The notes beneath the pieces were generated by a model that ran no database searches, was not told the DNA's origin, and saw nothing but the letters and a program-made list of their open reading frames with translations. From positions 1 through 23,190 of the forward strand of contig JBHJMP010001038.1 in assembly GCA_043381765.1 (NCBI GenBank): DNA of 23,190 bases, written 5' to 3'. Both the position numbers and the translations under genes were made by a program. This DNA comes from Collodictyon triciliatum. Its lineage: Eukaryota; CRuMs. Shown here piece by piece: positions 1-21,788 of this stretch (within the stretch, counting starts at the first letter, position 1; each line of letters starts with the position of its first letter).

Positions 1-99
1 TTCTATTTCTTTTTCTATTTCTTTTTCTATTTCTTTTTCTATTTCTTTTTCTATTTCTTTTTCTATTTCTTTTTCTATTTCTTTTTCTATTTCTTTTTC
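1..99. repeat. 12-bp pyrimidine-rich tandem repeat, (TTCTATTTCTTT)n
   Basis: About eight near-perfect copies of a 12-mer, itself two related hexamers. On the + strand it is almost pure pyrimidine. It lies in a U2AF intron whose acceptor is at 131-132, so it sits about 30 bp upstream of the RRM1 exon. The left end continues outside the window. Confidence 0.95.
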
Positions 100-132
100 C
101 CACTGGGGCTTTATTCATTCATTAATGTTCAG

Positions 133-3101
<2,969 letters not shown>

Positions 3102-3473
3102 AAGGCACCCGCGCCAGGATTGAAGAAAAAGAGTTGGATGTCCTGTGTGCTCCTGACTTGAAATACGATAAAGATCGACGCCCATTTTTTCTCCTAACCA
3201 TCGTTTCCATCTTCGTCATACACCGCAAGAGACGAACCAGAAAAATGCCTCTTATTGTATACATGTGTTTAAATTATATTATTTTATTGGAAAAGATAAA
3301 AGAGTGGAAAGATAAGGACAAAGCAGACGGCTCCCAGTGTTTGTGTCGAAAATTTTTTTATTTAGGCCGCCGCCTTGCTTGTGCAGAGCGATTCGTATCA
3401 AGGAGGGAGAGCAAGGAAGGGCTGAAAGAGAGTTGCGGGGGTTGCGCCGTGCTTTCTTGCGTTCGCTGTCTCT
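3102..3473. other. Convergent intergenic spacer between U2AF and ABCG-A
   Basis: No convincing gene. Short ORFs on both strands lack homology that I recognise. Minus-strand AATAAA motifs at about 3283-3288 and 3357-3362 (TTTATT on +) are candidate poly(A) signals for ABCG-A; the latter is 112 bp beyond its stop codon. I see no plus-strand AATAAA for U2AF here. Confidence 0.6.
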
Positions 3474-6400
3474 TCACTTCTTGCCAGTCTGGTAATACTG
3501 GAGCAGAAGATAAAAGATGATTTTGTAAATCACAATCATGGCAAACAAGATGATGGCATCGGCCGACCGGTTGTCCTCAGTTATATCAAATGTCTGCTCC
3601 AGGATGTCCTGAAGATGGCGGGTTGCACGTTATTAAGAGTGCCAACGCATATGGTTATCACCACGATTATTTATGTCTTTGTAATTCTCTGCTGTACATG
3701 CTAATCTCTCAATAATTTTTTGTCTTTAAAAATTAAAAGAAGCATGTCTGGAAGCGCCGCAACACACAAAAAAAGAAAGACTCACCTCACCGCTCGCACC
3801 GTTGGTAAAAGTCAATCCTTTGAAGTCATTGTACATGAACCCCTCGAAAGCGTACGTGTGGAACGACATGTAATGGACCCAAATCCAATAGTCTGGGATG
3901 TTTGGCTTAATCACAAAGAACCCGCAGACGAGCATAAACACGCCAAAGACACCTGCAGCACTGGCTATCCCAACAAGAGCCTGCAAAACAAAGAAAAAAA
4001 TGTATATGTATATAAGGATACATAGGTGGAAGAACGAGCTCTTCGTGCGATACTTTGATGTTAATAAATATACCACAATCAAAGAAGCACACCTGAGAAA
4101 CTACGGCGCTGATGGACACGACGATGGATTCTGAAGTGGAAAGAGCCAGGAAGAGATACATTACAAAGTACCAGAATCGCTCTGGGTTGGGATTCAAGTC
4201 GATGAGGAAGTACATGCCAACGGACGTAAAGAAAGCTGCCATGAAGATGAACGGAATCGAAATCACAAAATTGGCCACAACGTAGACCCACACGCGATAT
4301 GCTCCGTTCTGTCTTTCACGTAGGAAAACTTCCTTCTCCTCTAAGACTATGTCCATAGACTCAGCCAAGTAAAGATATTATAAAGAAAAAAAATACCGAC
4401 GGTGGGACGATGTATTCACCGAAAAAAAAAAAAAAAGGGAGCATATCATAGGGGTTAATCTCACATGTTGGGATTGCAGATACAGACATGAAGGTGAGGA
4501 AAGCAACGACAAAGAAAAGGACAGAAACTCTGTCCTGGACAGCAGAATTTGCATAACCGATATCATAATACAGGGAACCCATCACTAGACTACGAAAAAT
4601 TGCATTAATTATATTTTTTGAATGCGTAAAATTTAATTTCTTATATATTGATTTATATATATATATAATACAGTTCTTTCACCACTTTTTATTCTAGCCG
4701 AATGGCCATTACGCGTTCTTAATGAAAATTTTTTTTGCAAATATACAGATACAATATTGTGATATTCTGGAAGGTATATATTTACCCGAGCATTGTGTAT
4801 GCAAACACACGGCTCCAATACATCAAAGGGTTTCTCAATGCAGATAGCAGATTTCGGTAACAAAGGATGTACAACTGGGGAACGGCATGGCTTGCGTAAA
4901 GGTCTTCGTATACAATTGGCATGGTGGCAGTGTCGCGCTGTTTAAATTCTTCGCACAAGGGGGATGTCTTGTATGTTTCTATGATCTTTGGAATATCAAC
5001 CATTCCAAAGTCGCTGACAAAGTCCACATTGATGAGGTCCACTATATATAATGGAAGTAAGGAAGAAGGTGAAAATCAGCCCACTGGAATATCAAAAAAA
5101 TATCAATGAGTTTAGTCAGTCTACAATCAAGCAACCAAACAGAAAATGCATCTAGCGAAATTAAAAATTAACCCACGGAAATGATCTGCGGGGTTTGAAT
5201 ATGGCGGGTTTGGGTACCCAGCTATTTCAAAGAAAGAGAGAGCCTGATGGCAGAAATAATAAGTATACACAACAAGGTTCTCTTTATCTGTTTCAAAGAG
5301 GTAATATATCACATCGAATAAATGTTTTTTGTTCATTTCGAGACAATTCATTTAGAGAAAAAAGTAGATAGGTTGAAATGAGTAAGTGTGCATCGCGAGT
5401 ATTCGGTACATACAGAGCTGGCTGGGCCAAAATAAACTGTCTGACCCACAGACAGAAGGAGCAACTTATCGAATAGCTCAAACATCTCAAAGGAAGGCTG
5501 ATGGATTGTTGTCAAAACAGTGCAATTGAATCTAGTAAATAATTTTATTGAATTTTCGACGGATTTACCAAGGTACAGCGAGATATATAACTATGACATG
5601 TTTTATGAACAAGTTGCCGTTTGTATGGTGCTTAGTTACTTGGTCAAATCCTTAATTTTTTCCATGACGTTGTAGGCAGAGGCTGAATCCAAACCAGTTG
5701 TCGGCTCGTCAAGAAAAATAAGAGCTTCATGTTTTCATATAATGTGGATTTAGCATAAATATATGTTTGTAATTATTACTATTGTGCAACAAGGAAAATA
5801 GATACTGATTGTGGTTATAAAGTTGTGGATTTATTCCCGTATTGTTTCGAACAAGGCATGGTTTACATGGTCGGGAGATCAATTCGACTCCGATGCTTAA
5901 TCGCTTTCGCTGGCCACCCGAAATACCCGGGAATATGCCTCCACCCACGCGAGACCCGCGAATAGACTTCAGACCGAGCTCATCCAGAATGGTGTCCACC
6001 TGAAATAAATTCATTTTCTTAAATTGAGAATACACATAATGTTTTCAATGACAAAAGAAAGCCGAATACATTCTTCGATGATGGATAAATAGGAAAATAG
6101 CTCATAATGGTCGTAAAATAGGTTAACAAAAGAAGAAAAACCTCTGTATGAATTTCGTCCCTCGTCAGGTGTCTAGGTAGACCCAACTTTGCCGCAATTT
6201 TCAATGTTTCCTCGACAGTCAGCGTAGGAAGAAAACAATCGAATTGCTGGACATATGCCGCATAGCGATGAAAGAATCTATGTCACTTGAATCAGACGTG
6301 GGTGGCACGACAATTAACCAAACAGACAAAGACAGACTGATGGAAAGCGAATGAGACTTTTTTTTTGTGATTACTGGTCTCTGGGCTGATTATTAACACG

Positions 6401-6940
6401 AATATCCCCAGAAAGGTGACCAGAGCCAATCTTATCTGCCAAAGCGTCAAGAAATGTTGTTTTCCCACAACCTGTAATTTGATGTATGCAAAGAGAGAGA
6501 GATCATCACTCAATGAGAGTATATAGCTAGTTCCTTCATCCAAAATACGAATTAAAAAAAAATTAAAACAGCATATTAAAATTGAACAGAAAAAGAAAAA
6601 CGGAGGGAGAGAAGCTATGAATACGAACCTGTTGGTCCCATGATTACCAGGCATTCACCTACATGATTATTCAATCATCTTTTAGCTCTCGAGTAATATA
6701 CAAATTAATTGCTAAAAATGATATGGAATTTACTCAAAGTACCCAAGCATTCAGCGAACCTGGTAGAACATCGCCTGAAATGTCGGACAGAATCTGCTTG
6801 CGAACTTTGGCTTTTTGTCCGTCAATCACTTTGGTCTGCTCCACATGAAAGCTGACGTGCTGGAACCGCAAATGCGCACGCGGGACATCCTTCCACTGAC
6901 ATGACGGTGATTCAAACACCACAACATCGCTTGCCGACAT
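3474..6940 (-). CDS. ABCG-family half-transporter, catalytically complete ('ABCG-A')
   Basis: ATP-driven membrane exporter half-unit with NBD-then-TMD order, typical of the WHITE/ABCG subfamily; it must dimerise to work. Exons from the 5' end: 6760-6940, 6629-6658, 6375-6471, 6142-6277, 5867-5999, 5640-5724, 5414-5531, 5177-5243, 4786-5041, 4465-4589, 4093-4346, 3786-3980, 3474-3608. They total 1812 nt, 603 aa, with every phase closing; the usual ABCG half-size is about 600-680 aa. Start 'MSASDVVVF' at 6940, stop TGA at 3474-3476. Motifs: Walker A 'GPTGCGKTT' (68-76), Q-loop 'YVQQ' (111-114), signature 'ISGGQRKR' (from 174), Walker B 'LIFLDEP' with Glu199, H-loop 'TIHQPS' with His231, then 'NPADHFLDLINVD'. 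Six hydrophobic segments follow from about residue 340, with '[10 protein letters not shown]' after the second and '[14 protein letters not shown]' before the last. Substrate unknown. It is divergent to, and a paralogue of, ABCG-B. Confidence 0.93.
6629..6658 (-). other. 30-nt symmetric exon carrying half of the ABCG-A Walker A motif
   Basis: A phase 1-1 exon encoding 'ECLVIMGPT' plus split glycines. The intron that follows interrupts the Walker A loop itself (GPTG|CGKTT). Flanks are a TAG acceptor on the minus strand and a GTTCGT donor. Skipping it would keep the frame but delete the start of the P-loop. Confidence 0.85.
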
Positions 6941-8000
6941 CCTTTACCAGGGTATCCTTTTCCTTTCTTTGTTGATGTGTTTCTTTCTTTCTTCTACTCT
7001 TCTTCCGGTCCAAGCAATAGGCCACCCCTTGCGTGTTGGTTGGCACTGCAACTGTTTGTATCCTTGAGTAATGCAGCCAAGGAAGAGATGAAAGCACATG
7101 CTAGTGAATCCGCGGCGCATAATGCAGGAGGGTGATGAGCCATGCAGATTGGCAGGGCGTCGTCGTGATGCTTTGGGTTTGATAGTGCGCCACTTAAGAA
7201 ACCGATTTGAAACCTGCCTGGAAGGGAACACACAAGAAGGCTATTTTCGGCTAATTTCAACTTCCCGCCTATTGCCTCCCAGTTCGTTTCTGGAAGGTGT
7301 GACGCAACAAATACATTTATTTCATGGAAAATTTACAAGAAAGATAATTTGGCGACTGGTTTATTACCCGTGTGATGGCATTCCACGTCATATTAGCCGT
7401 AATGATGTCATCCCAGGCATCGTCGAAGTTCTTGTTAAGGTATGATAAAGTAGATCACAGAACCAAGCCAGGGCGAGCGCGGAAACTAAAAAATCTACGC
7501 GCAGCGACGGAAGGTTGGTATTTTTCATCGTCGCTATCTCCCTTGATGTCGCTCTTTAAAACAAAAAATAGCTAAAAATAAAGGCTAATTCAATTCTTTG
7601 GTTAAATTCTCTGGCTCCATCATTCCCAAGCCAATCCTGTTGGGGTTTGTTCTCATTAAAATAAGCACGAGCCCGTTCGATTCTTCGCTGAATACATATC
7701 CAATTCCTGCAGTTCCTTCTTATTATTCACTCTGATATAAAAATAATTAGCTTTTTTCCAGTAGCTTTGTAAAGACACCTCTGTCCATCAAGTTGAAGAA
7801 AATCTAAAAAAAAAAAAATTAATAAATTGTTTACTATATAAAAAAAATCAATAACATAGCATGAAAAAAAAACAGTGTCTTTGCTTTTTTTCGAAGAAAA
7901 AGTAAAGGACAGACTCTGAGATGTAACACCTGCTCAACTAATCATATATTAGTTAGTAGAGGAAAGAAGGGAGACAGTTCTCAGCACTTAATCGTTTATC
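6941..8000. other. Divergent spacer between ABCG-A and ABCG-B, possible shared promoter region
   Basis: The 1,060 bp between the two start codons must hold both promoters if no gene intervenes. The part near ABCG-A (6950-7450) is less AT-rich than the flanks; the part near ABCG-B (7730-8000) is A/T-rich with homopolymer runs. No clear TATA box or palindromic operator is seen. Two stretches on the minus strand look weakly coding (7585-7803 and about 7318-7560, see findings), so a small third gene cannot be excluded. Confidence 0.4.
7585..7803 (-). CDS. Doubtful minus-strand exon pair, hypothetical C-terminus
   Basis: A strong poly-T acceptor (7804-7816 on the minus strand) precedes 7779-7803, reading 'IFFNLMDR'. 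A GTGTCT donor and CTGCAG acceptor define a 72-bp intron to 7585-7706, which reads 'GIGYVFSEESNGLVLILMR' and on to a TAG stop at 7585-7587. Phases agree. If the intron is not removed, the first exon instead ends 'GVFTKLLEKS' at a TAA. No upstream exon or start codon was found and the family is not recognised. It may be a gene remnant or chance. Confidence 0.2.
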
Positions 8001-11000
8001 ATGTCGGAAAACTTAATTGTAAGTGCTGAAATCACTCCGCCCATATGCATAAACCACACTACGAAATGCACGCAACAAAGGCCTTGTGTACGTTGCGAGC
8101 TTATGGTCAAGAAATCTTTTGTCTGCAGTTAATGTCGCCAGCAGCCCAGCGAATGGTAGATATGCAGCCGAAGTGGCAAGTGTCCAAGAAGATTCGCTTG
8201 GACTTTGTTGATGTTGGATATCGAATCAAAGAGCGCGATGGTTTTCGAGACATTGTGCGGGGTGCCAGCGGCACGGCGCGACCTGGTCTGTCTGCTTCTG
8301 TCCTTTCATTGGATAGGACATACTGCTCCTCTCCAACTCTCATGCAGTCTACATTTGCTTAATTTTCTCACATAACCAACACATCTCATCCTCTTTGTTT
8401 TCTCATCATCATCACGTTCACAATTATAGGAGAAATTTGGCAATCATCGGGCCAAGCGGGTGCGGAAAAACAACTCTCTTAAACACTTTGGCTGGCCGAG
8501 TAATCAAAGGCAAGTTGTTTGCCATCCCGTGGGACATTTTTGTAGAATGAACTTCTGAAATTAGTTATGCTTGATTATATATTCTTCTACGTTTATTTAC
8601 GTGGGGTATGGTTTAAATATGTAATACGAAAATAGATAGGGCCCGCGGTACTGTGCTTGTGAACTATGCAAAACCCGATGCGCAATTTAAGCGCTTGAGT
8701 AGTTATGTGCAACAAGAAGATACAGTCATGAGCATGCTAACCGTGCGAGAGGCACTCAGGTATGCTGCAGACTTCAAACTTCCTGCAGAGACATCGGTGG
8801 CTGAAAAGCACGAGATTGTGAGTCATTCAACAACCCAAGCTGACATTAGAGTAAAAAAGAGATTTGATTTATCCATACTTTAATATCAAAGGTCGAAGAA
8901 ATCATCGACCAGCTCGGTCTGAGTGTGTGCGCTGATACCAAAGTAAACTTCGTTTAATCTCTTCAGAAAACTTTATATCATACCTGATATAAAATTATAC
9001 TATTTGGGTTTATTGCGAGTGTTAAGACACCTGCATATAGGCAGGAAACAGCTTTATTCGAGGTATATCTGGAGGACAGAAGAAAAGGCTTAGCATCGGA
9101 TTAGAGCTTGTTTCCAGGCCAAGTCAGCATCTTATAAGCACAAATCAGATTTAAATTGTAATGGTCAATTAATAAATATTAAACATTACGGGAAAAAAAA
9201 AAACACCATAGGCCTCATCTTCCTCGACTCTCCAACAAACGGATTGGACAGCTCCGCTGCCGTTGGGGTCTTGCGATTGCTAAAATTACTTTGCAAGTCT
9301 GGCTGTACTATTGTAGTGACAATTAATCAGCCACCAACCAAAGTAACTTATCCAACAATTGTAACCAAAGGAATACTATGTATTAGTGTTTACAAGGATG
9401 CAATATTGTCAATTTGCTAAATTATAATATACCAGGTTTATGGCCTTTTCGACTACATCTATATCATGACGGCAGGCGAAACAGCTTACTACGGCCCCAC
9501 TAAAAGAGCAGTTCCCTTCTTCTCTGAAAATGGACTTATATGTCCCATAAACTCTAATCCAGCAGACTTCTTTTGTATGATGATTCATGAAAACATAAAT
9601 TGCTTTACAGTTATCAACCATATCACATGTTTACCAAAGGACTATTATTTCCCAAGCTTACTGGATTTTTTTTAATATAGTCTGCCCTTAAATATAGTAA
9701 TGAAGCTCAACTCTGACTTTGAGGGAGCAGAACATGTTCAACATATTCTGGAGGCTTATAAAAAATCTCAGTGTCTAGCAACTACCATGCAGGAGCTATC
9801 TGAATCGATGGAAAAGTCTAAACAAATTGGTTAGTAATTATTGCGATACATACGCGATGCGTCTCATCTCGCTTTTTATGATAATACTTTACTGATTCTA
9901 GTGTATTGCTTTCATTTGTAGAGGCTCAATCCCAAAAACCTGAACCCAGCGACTCGGACAATTCTACTCCGGATGCTCTTGATGGGCAATATGTTAATGG
10001 ATTTTTATGGCAATTACAAGTCCTTCTGAGACGCAACAACCTAAATGCCATGAGAAACCCAATCAACTATTGGCTGCGTGTAGGGATGTATGGACTTCTT
10101 GGCATAGTCTTGGGATCTCTATATTTTGATATAGGGGAAACGGTGGTATGTTTCGTTTCTTTTTTTTTTTACCAAGAAAAAGAAAGGCTTTGACCTCTTC
10201 GTCATATTTTTTCCCTTTGTAATTAAATTTCTAAAAATAAAACATAAGGTTCGGTCTGATGCATTTTTTCGAACATGAAAGTTTTAATTATTCTTTTATT
10301 CTTGACAAAAAAAATAATTAACATTGTATTTAGAATGGAATACAGGACCGAGTATCCGTATTATTTTTCATTTCTGCATTTTGCAGCTTCATGACTGTTG
10401 CTGCTATCCCAGCATGTTTGTCACCGTAAATAAACTTCTGCTTATATCCTCAAGAAAAATACAAATATTATCGTATTCAAATCGGTGATTAATACATCGA
10501 ACGCTTGTCTAATTATTGTTTTACTAGTTTTGGAAGACCAAGCGATGCTCACAAGAGAAAGGGGAAGTTCTAGCTACGGTGTTTTGGCATACACTATTTC
10601 ACACATGATTACATCAGCACCATGGATTTTCCTTATTTCTGTGGTTTTGTGTGTCCCCACTTACTTTATGGTCGGGCTTCACAGCGGCAGGGACCGCTTC
10701 ATATTCTTTCTCTGTATCGTCTTCTTGGCTTTGTATACAGCTGAATCTCTCGTCATTGCTGTTAGTCCTGTGATTCCAGTTGCCATTGCGGCACTTGCCA
10801 TCGCTTGCGCTGTGCAGGGTCTGTTTATTTTACTGTGCGGATTCTTTGTTATTCCACCAAACATACCAGACTATTGGATATGGCTCTACTACTTGTCATT
10901 CCAGACCTATGCTTTGGAAGGGTAAGTGATATTGGCTTTACCATCAATATGCATTAGAAATTTTGAACGAGTCGTCCTTGTGTTATTTTCATCAAATGAC

Positions 11001-11234
11001 TTCACCTTGTTTATCACACTTAGGCTGCTTTACAACGACCTGGAAGGGCTCAGCTTCAAGGGGAGTATGAGTGGGGTGAATTTTGAAATGCCTGGGCTCA
11101 CAATTTTGAAAGAAAAGTTTGATATTAGCGATGATATGAGGGCTGCAGATTGTGTCATTCTTGTGGGAATGGCGATATTCTATCGATTGCTCTTTGCATT
11201 TATCGTCTATAAGTTCCGAAAGGGAGCAAAGTAA
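8001..11234 (+). CDS. ABCG-family half-transporter with degenerate ATPase site ('ABCG-B')
   Basis: Same NBD-TMD architecture as ABCG-A. Exons: 8001-8018, 8129-8289, 8433-8513, 8640-8817, 8892-8942, 9041-9122, 9212-9342, 9436-9574, 9698-9829, 9922-10145, 10334-10415, 10528-10921, 11024-11234; 1884 nt, 627 aa, phases all close (exon 3 could begin at 8430, adding one residue). The first 18-nt exon 'MSENLI' is followed by a perfect GTAAGT donor. Walker A 'GPSGCGKTT' (66-74), Q-loop 'YVQQED' and signature 'GISGGQKKR' (from 171) are intact. Walker B reads 'LIFLDSPTNGLDS', so the catalytic Glu is Ser197 (codon 9229-9231), and the H-loop reads 'TINQPP' with Asn229 (9325-9327) in place of His. The membrane part is normal: 'RNPINYWLRVGMYGLLGIV', 'AIPAFLEDQAMLTRERGSSS', '[14 protein letters not shown]', 'YALEGLLYNDL'. 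The lesions are confined to hydrolysis residues in an otherwise open, conserved gene, so it is probably a functional partner rather than a pseudogene. Confidence 0.93.
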
Positions 11235-11323
11235 TTTGCTTCTACGCTCTGCCCTCGCTTCTTTTCTTTCGTATCTTTTCCAAGCGATGTGGACTGCAGC
11301 TTTGTGAAGTCGACGTATAATCA

Positions 11324-11353
11324 AATAAAACGGAAAAAGAAAAGGGCTTTATT
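11324..11353. promoter_or_regulatory. Back-to-back poly(A) signals of convergent ABCG-B and LRR genes
   Basis: AATAAA on + at 11324-11329 is 90 bp after the ABCG-B stop. TTTATT at 11348-11353 is AATAAA on the minus strand, about 70 bp after the LRR-gene stop. The two signals face each other about 18 bp apart, so the transcripts probably overlap at their 3' ends. Confidence 0.55.
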
Positions 11354-11421
11354 TTATAGTCTCGTCGGAAGTTGTTGTCTCCCTAGCAATTTTGCGACAT
11401 GACTCGTAAGAGCGACAAAAG

Positions 11422-12606
11422 TCACACATCAGACAGTTGGATAAGATGCAACGCATCGCAGAAGGATTTGGTCATCCCTTTCAGCCTTCGCAGATTCGTC
11501 CAACAAGGAAGCGTGGTGATTCCCTGGGGAAGTCTTTTTAGCGATACATGCCCGTGGTCCTCGACATAGAATTCTTGCAAGCCTTGCAAGCACGTAAACT
11601 CATCGGGGAGATATTCTACCTAGTTGAATAAACAGAATAGTTAGCTTCAAAGTATCTGCAAAGTTCGATAGCTTAGGCTAGGCTCCTACACTCTCTTTTT
11701 CTTTTCTTATCTTATTTCCCTGCAGGGAATGAATCACTATTATGTGCATCAAATTTATTGCATATGATACGTATTTAATTGTACATGATTCCCGTCGATA
11801 CTGAGACTGGTAATCCCTGTTAATTTGCTAACAGAAGCAGGTAAATGACTCAGTCTGTTTTGGTGTAATTCTAAAACTTTAAGTGAAGATAGCTGAAATA
11901 ACTCATCAGGCAGCTGGGGAATGTGATTATCACCCAAAAAAAAGTCTCGTAGCTTGACAAGGCGCGATACTTCTCCAGGAAGAACACTTATATGGTTACT
12001 AAACAAGCCCAAGTGCAACAATTCTGTCAGTAACAAAACCTGAGGTGGAAACTCTGTCAATCTATTTTGACTTAGATGCAGCGCATTCAAGCGAGAAAAG
12101 CAAGAAACTCCATTCGGTACACTGGACAGAACATTTTGGCTAAGAAAAAGTTGACGGAGGTTTATTAAATGCGAGATACTGTCGGTAAGTTGCCCAATCA
12201 GATTTCCCTCGATATCCAGATACGCCAAGCGAGTAAGCGCTCCAACACCATCTGGGAGAGCAGTCAAACGATTGTGCTTGAGGTGCAGAACACTCAGCTT
12301 GGTTAAGCAAGACAGCTCGGCAGGCAAAGCAGAGACCTCGTTGTGCGATAGATTCAGCCAGTAGAGATTTCTCAGCAAAGACACAGACGCCGGAAAATGG
12401 CTGGTCCCTTTGTTGGAGTAGTCGAGCATCGTGCTGCTGACAAGCTTCCCTCTTTCGCTGTTGTGGCGGCCGCGGATCAGTTTCTCTAGCCTAAGAAGCT
12501 CTTCTACCTTGGCTTGTTCGGCCTCAGCCTCTTCATCAGAGTCCTCAACCACAGATTCTGATGCTCCCTCTGAGTCTGATGCTTCTTTGGAACGAGTGTT
12601 GCCCAT
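11422..12606 (-). CDS. Leucine-rich-repeat protein, putatively N-myristoylated
   Basis: Exons 11785-12606 and 11422-11619, joined in phase 0 (donor GTACAATT, acceptor AACTAG), give 339 aa ending at TGA 11422-11424. The N-terminus 'MGNTRSKE' has Gly2 and Ser6 as in N-myristoylation signals. An acidic, Ser-rich stretch follows (about residues 8-35), then a short charged helix. From about residue 70 there are nine 23-residue LRRs of the type LxxLxxLxLxxNxLxxLPxx, e.g. 'LTKLSVLHLKHNRLTALPDG'; the last repeat spans the intron ('GNHVEYLPDE'). The 23-residue spacing and Leu-Pro signature are those of Shoc2/Ras-suppressor-type LRR proteins. No kinase, Roc or TIR domain is present. It is probably a membrane-tethered scaffold; the partner is unknown. 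Confidence 0.88.
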
Positions 12607-12735
12607 TCGGCACTGTTGCGGCTGCTTGGGGGGTGTCTGCGGCTGCTGGACTGAAACGGGTGGCCAAATAAAAAGGGTGTTTGGCTGTAAATTTTAGTTT
12701 CCACAATTGTTTTTATTTATTGAATGTTCTGTATG

Positions 12736-13308
12736 TCACACTTCTGTGTTATCCTTGGCCGTCTTGTTATTGCGGTGGGTTCTGCTGAAGCAAGTGTTTG
12801 TTGCCATAGTCTGCGAAGAGTCCTGCTGGGGCGAAGTCCTTTGTGCCACGGACTTCTGTGCTTGTGATGAGACAGTGTTGAATCCTGTCGAGGGAAAGAT
12901 GTGTATGGAGGGTTGTTCAGAATGAGCAAAAGAGGCCAGCAAAATACGGGCCAAAGCCTGAGACCCGGGCGAAGCAGAATGCCAATTCTCTGTTTTTTCT
13001 TCTTTCGACTTTTTAACATCATTTTATCACTTTATCATATTTTTTTTATCATTTTTTATACGTCAGCCGCCAGAGCACTGTAATATTTCTATTAATTCAT
13101 TTTTGTAAAAATAAAAAATAAAAAAGGTACCCCCGATGGAAATACCTCGTCCAGCTGGGGCACAACGGAGCAGCTCCTTCTCAGGTCCCCTGCCAACAGG
13201 AGTGGAGGTTTTCCTTCTTATTTTCGTTTCTTTTTTTTTTATTTCGTCCAGATGCGCTACTTGAATAATGCCGTCGTCGTAGTTGCTCGGTTGCCTATTT
13301 CTACCCAT
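12736..13308 (-). CDS. Hypothetical small protein, two-exon model
   Basis: ATG at 13306-13308 opens 'MGRNRQPSNYDDGIIQVAHL'; the exon runs to a GTATTTCC donor at 13145 (exon 13146-13308). An acceptor after CGAAAG gives exon 12736-13001, read in the matching phase as 'EKTENWHSASPGSQALARIL' and on to TGA at 12736-12738; total 142 aa. Overlapping minus-strand AATAAA motifs (TTTATT at 12712-12717 and 12716-12721) lie 15-25 bp past the stop, which supports a transcript end. The product is rich in Ser, Gln, Thr and Lys with no domain I recognise. It would lie tandem to the LRR gene and divergent from the formin. The 5' exon and the acceptor are uncertain. Confidence 0.33.
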
Positions 13309-13403
13309 GAATAGCCGCGATTCGTCACTTATTTCAAATATCCGCTACCTTATGCAACTATGCATCTGTTTGTACCATTTGCAAACATTTTCCATCTCAA
13401 CAG

Positions 13404-21550
<8,147 letters not shown>

Positions 21551-21782
21551 ACCGAAAGAAAGAACTCAGGGCACACGGTATTTTTTTTTTATTATTCACT
21601 GTATTGCATGGATTATCATTCTATATTCACTATGTCTGAAGTTGTATGGAAGCGACTCTAATGCAACTGGTAATAATAAGAACAAATATAACAGATGTAT
21701 CGCCGAACATGTGTCGCAGATGAACCAATCCAAGACTGGCCTGGAAAGGCATTCAAAACAGAGAAAGAAAAGTTGAAGACAA

Positions 21783-21788
21783 AATAAA
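21783..21788 (+). promoter_or_regulatory. Candidate poly(A) signal of the formin
   Basis: AATAAA 233 bp after the formin stop codon (TAG 21548-21550). A second AATAAA is at 22207-22212, beyond the (ATTT)n array. Confidence 0.4.

Noticed and set aside
7098-7445. 115-aa plus-strand ORF between the ABCG genes
   Set aside because: No recognisable domain and the opposite strand looks more coding in its 3' half; probably chance.
7441-7473. 33-bp intron on the minus strand joining two ABCG-spacer fragments
   Set aside because: Introns that I could verify here are about 68 bp or longer, so a 33-bp intron is not credible without cDNA.
8045-8362. 105-aa plus-strand ORF as the ABCG-B start
   Set aside because: It runs through the first intron in another frame; the ATG at 8001 with GTAAGT donor and CTGCAG acceptor gives a closed model.
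8510-8516. GCAAGT as a GC donor in ABCG-B exon 3
   Set aside because: A normal GT donor four bases later (8514) gives the correct phase into 'ARGTVLVNY'; the GC site would break the frame.
13371-13403. 32-bp intron giving the formin an ATG-started first exon ('MHLF')
   Set aside because: The phase would fit, but it is too short compared with all other introns; the formin start is left open.
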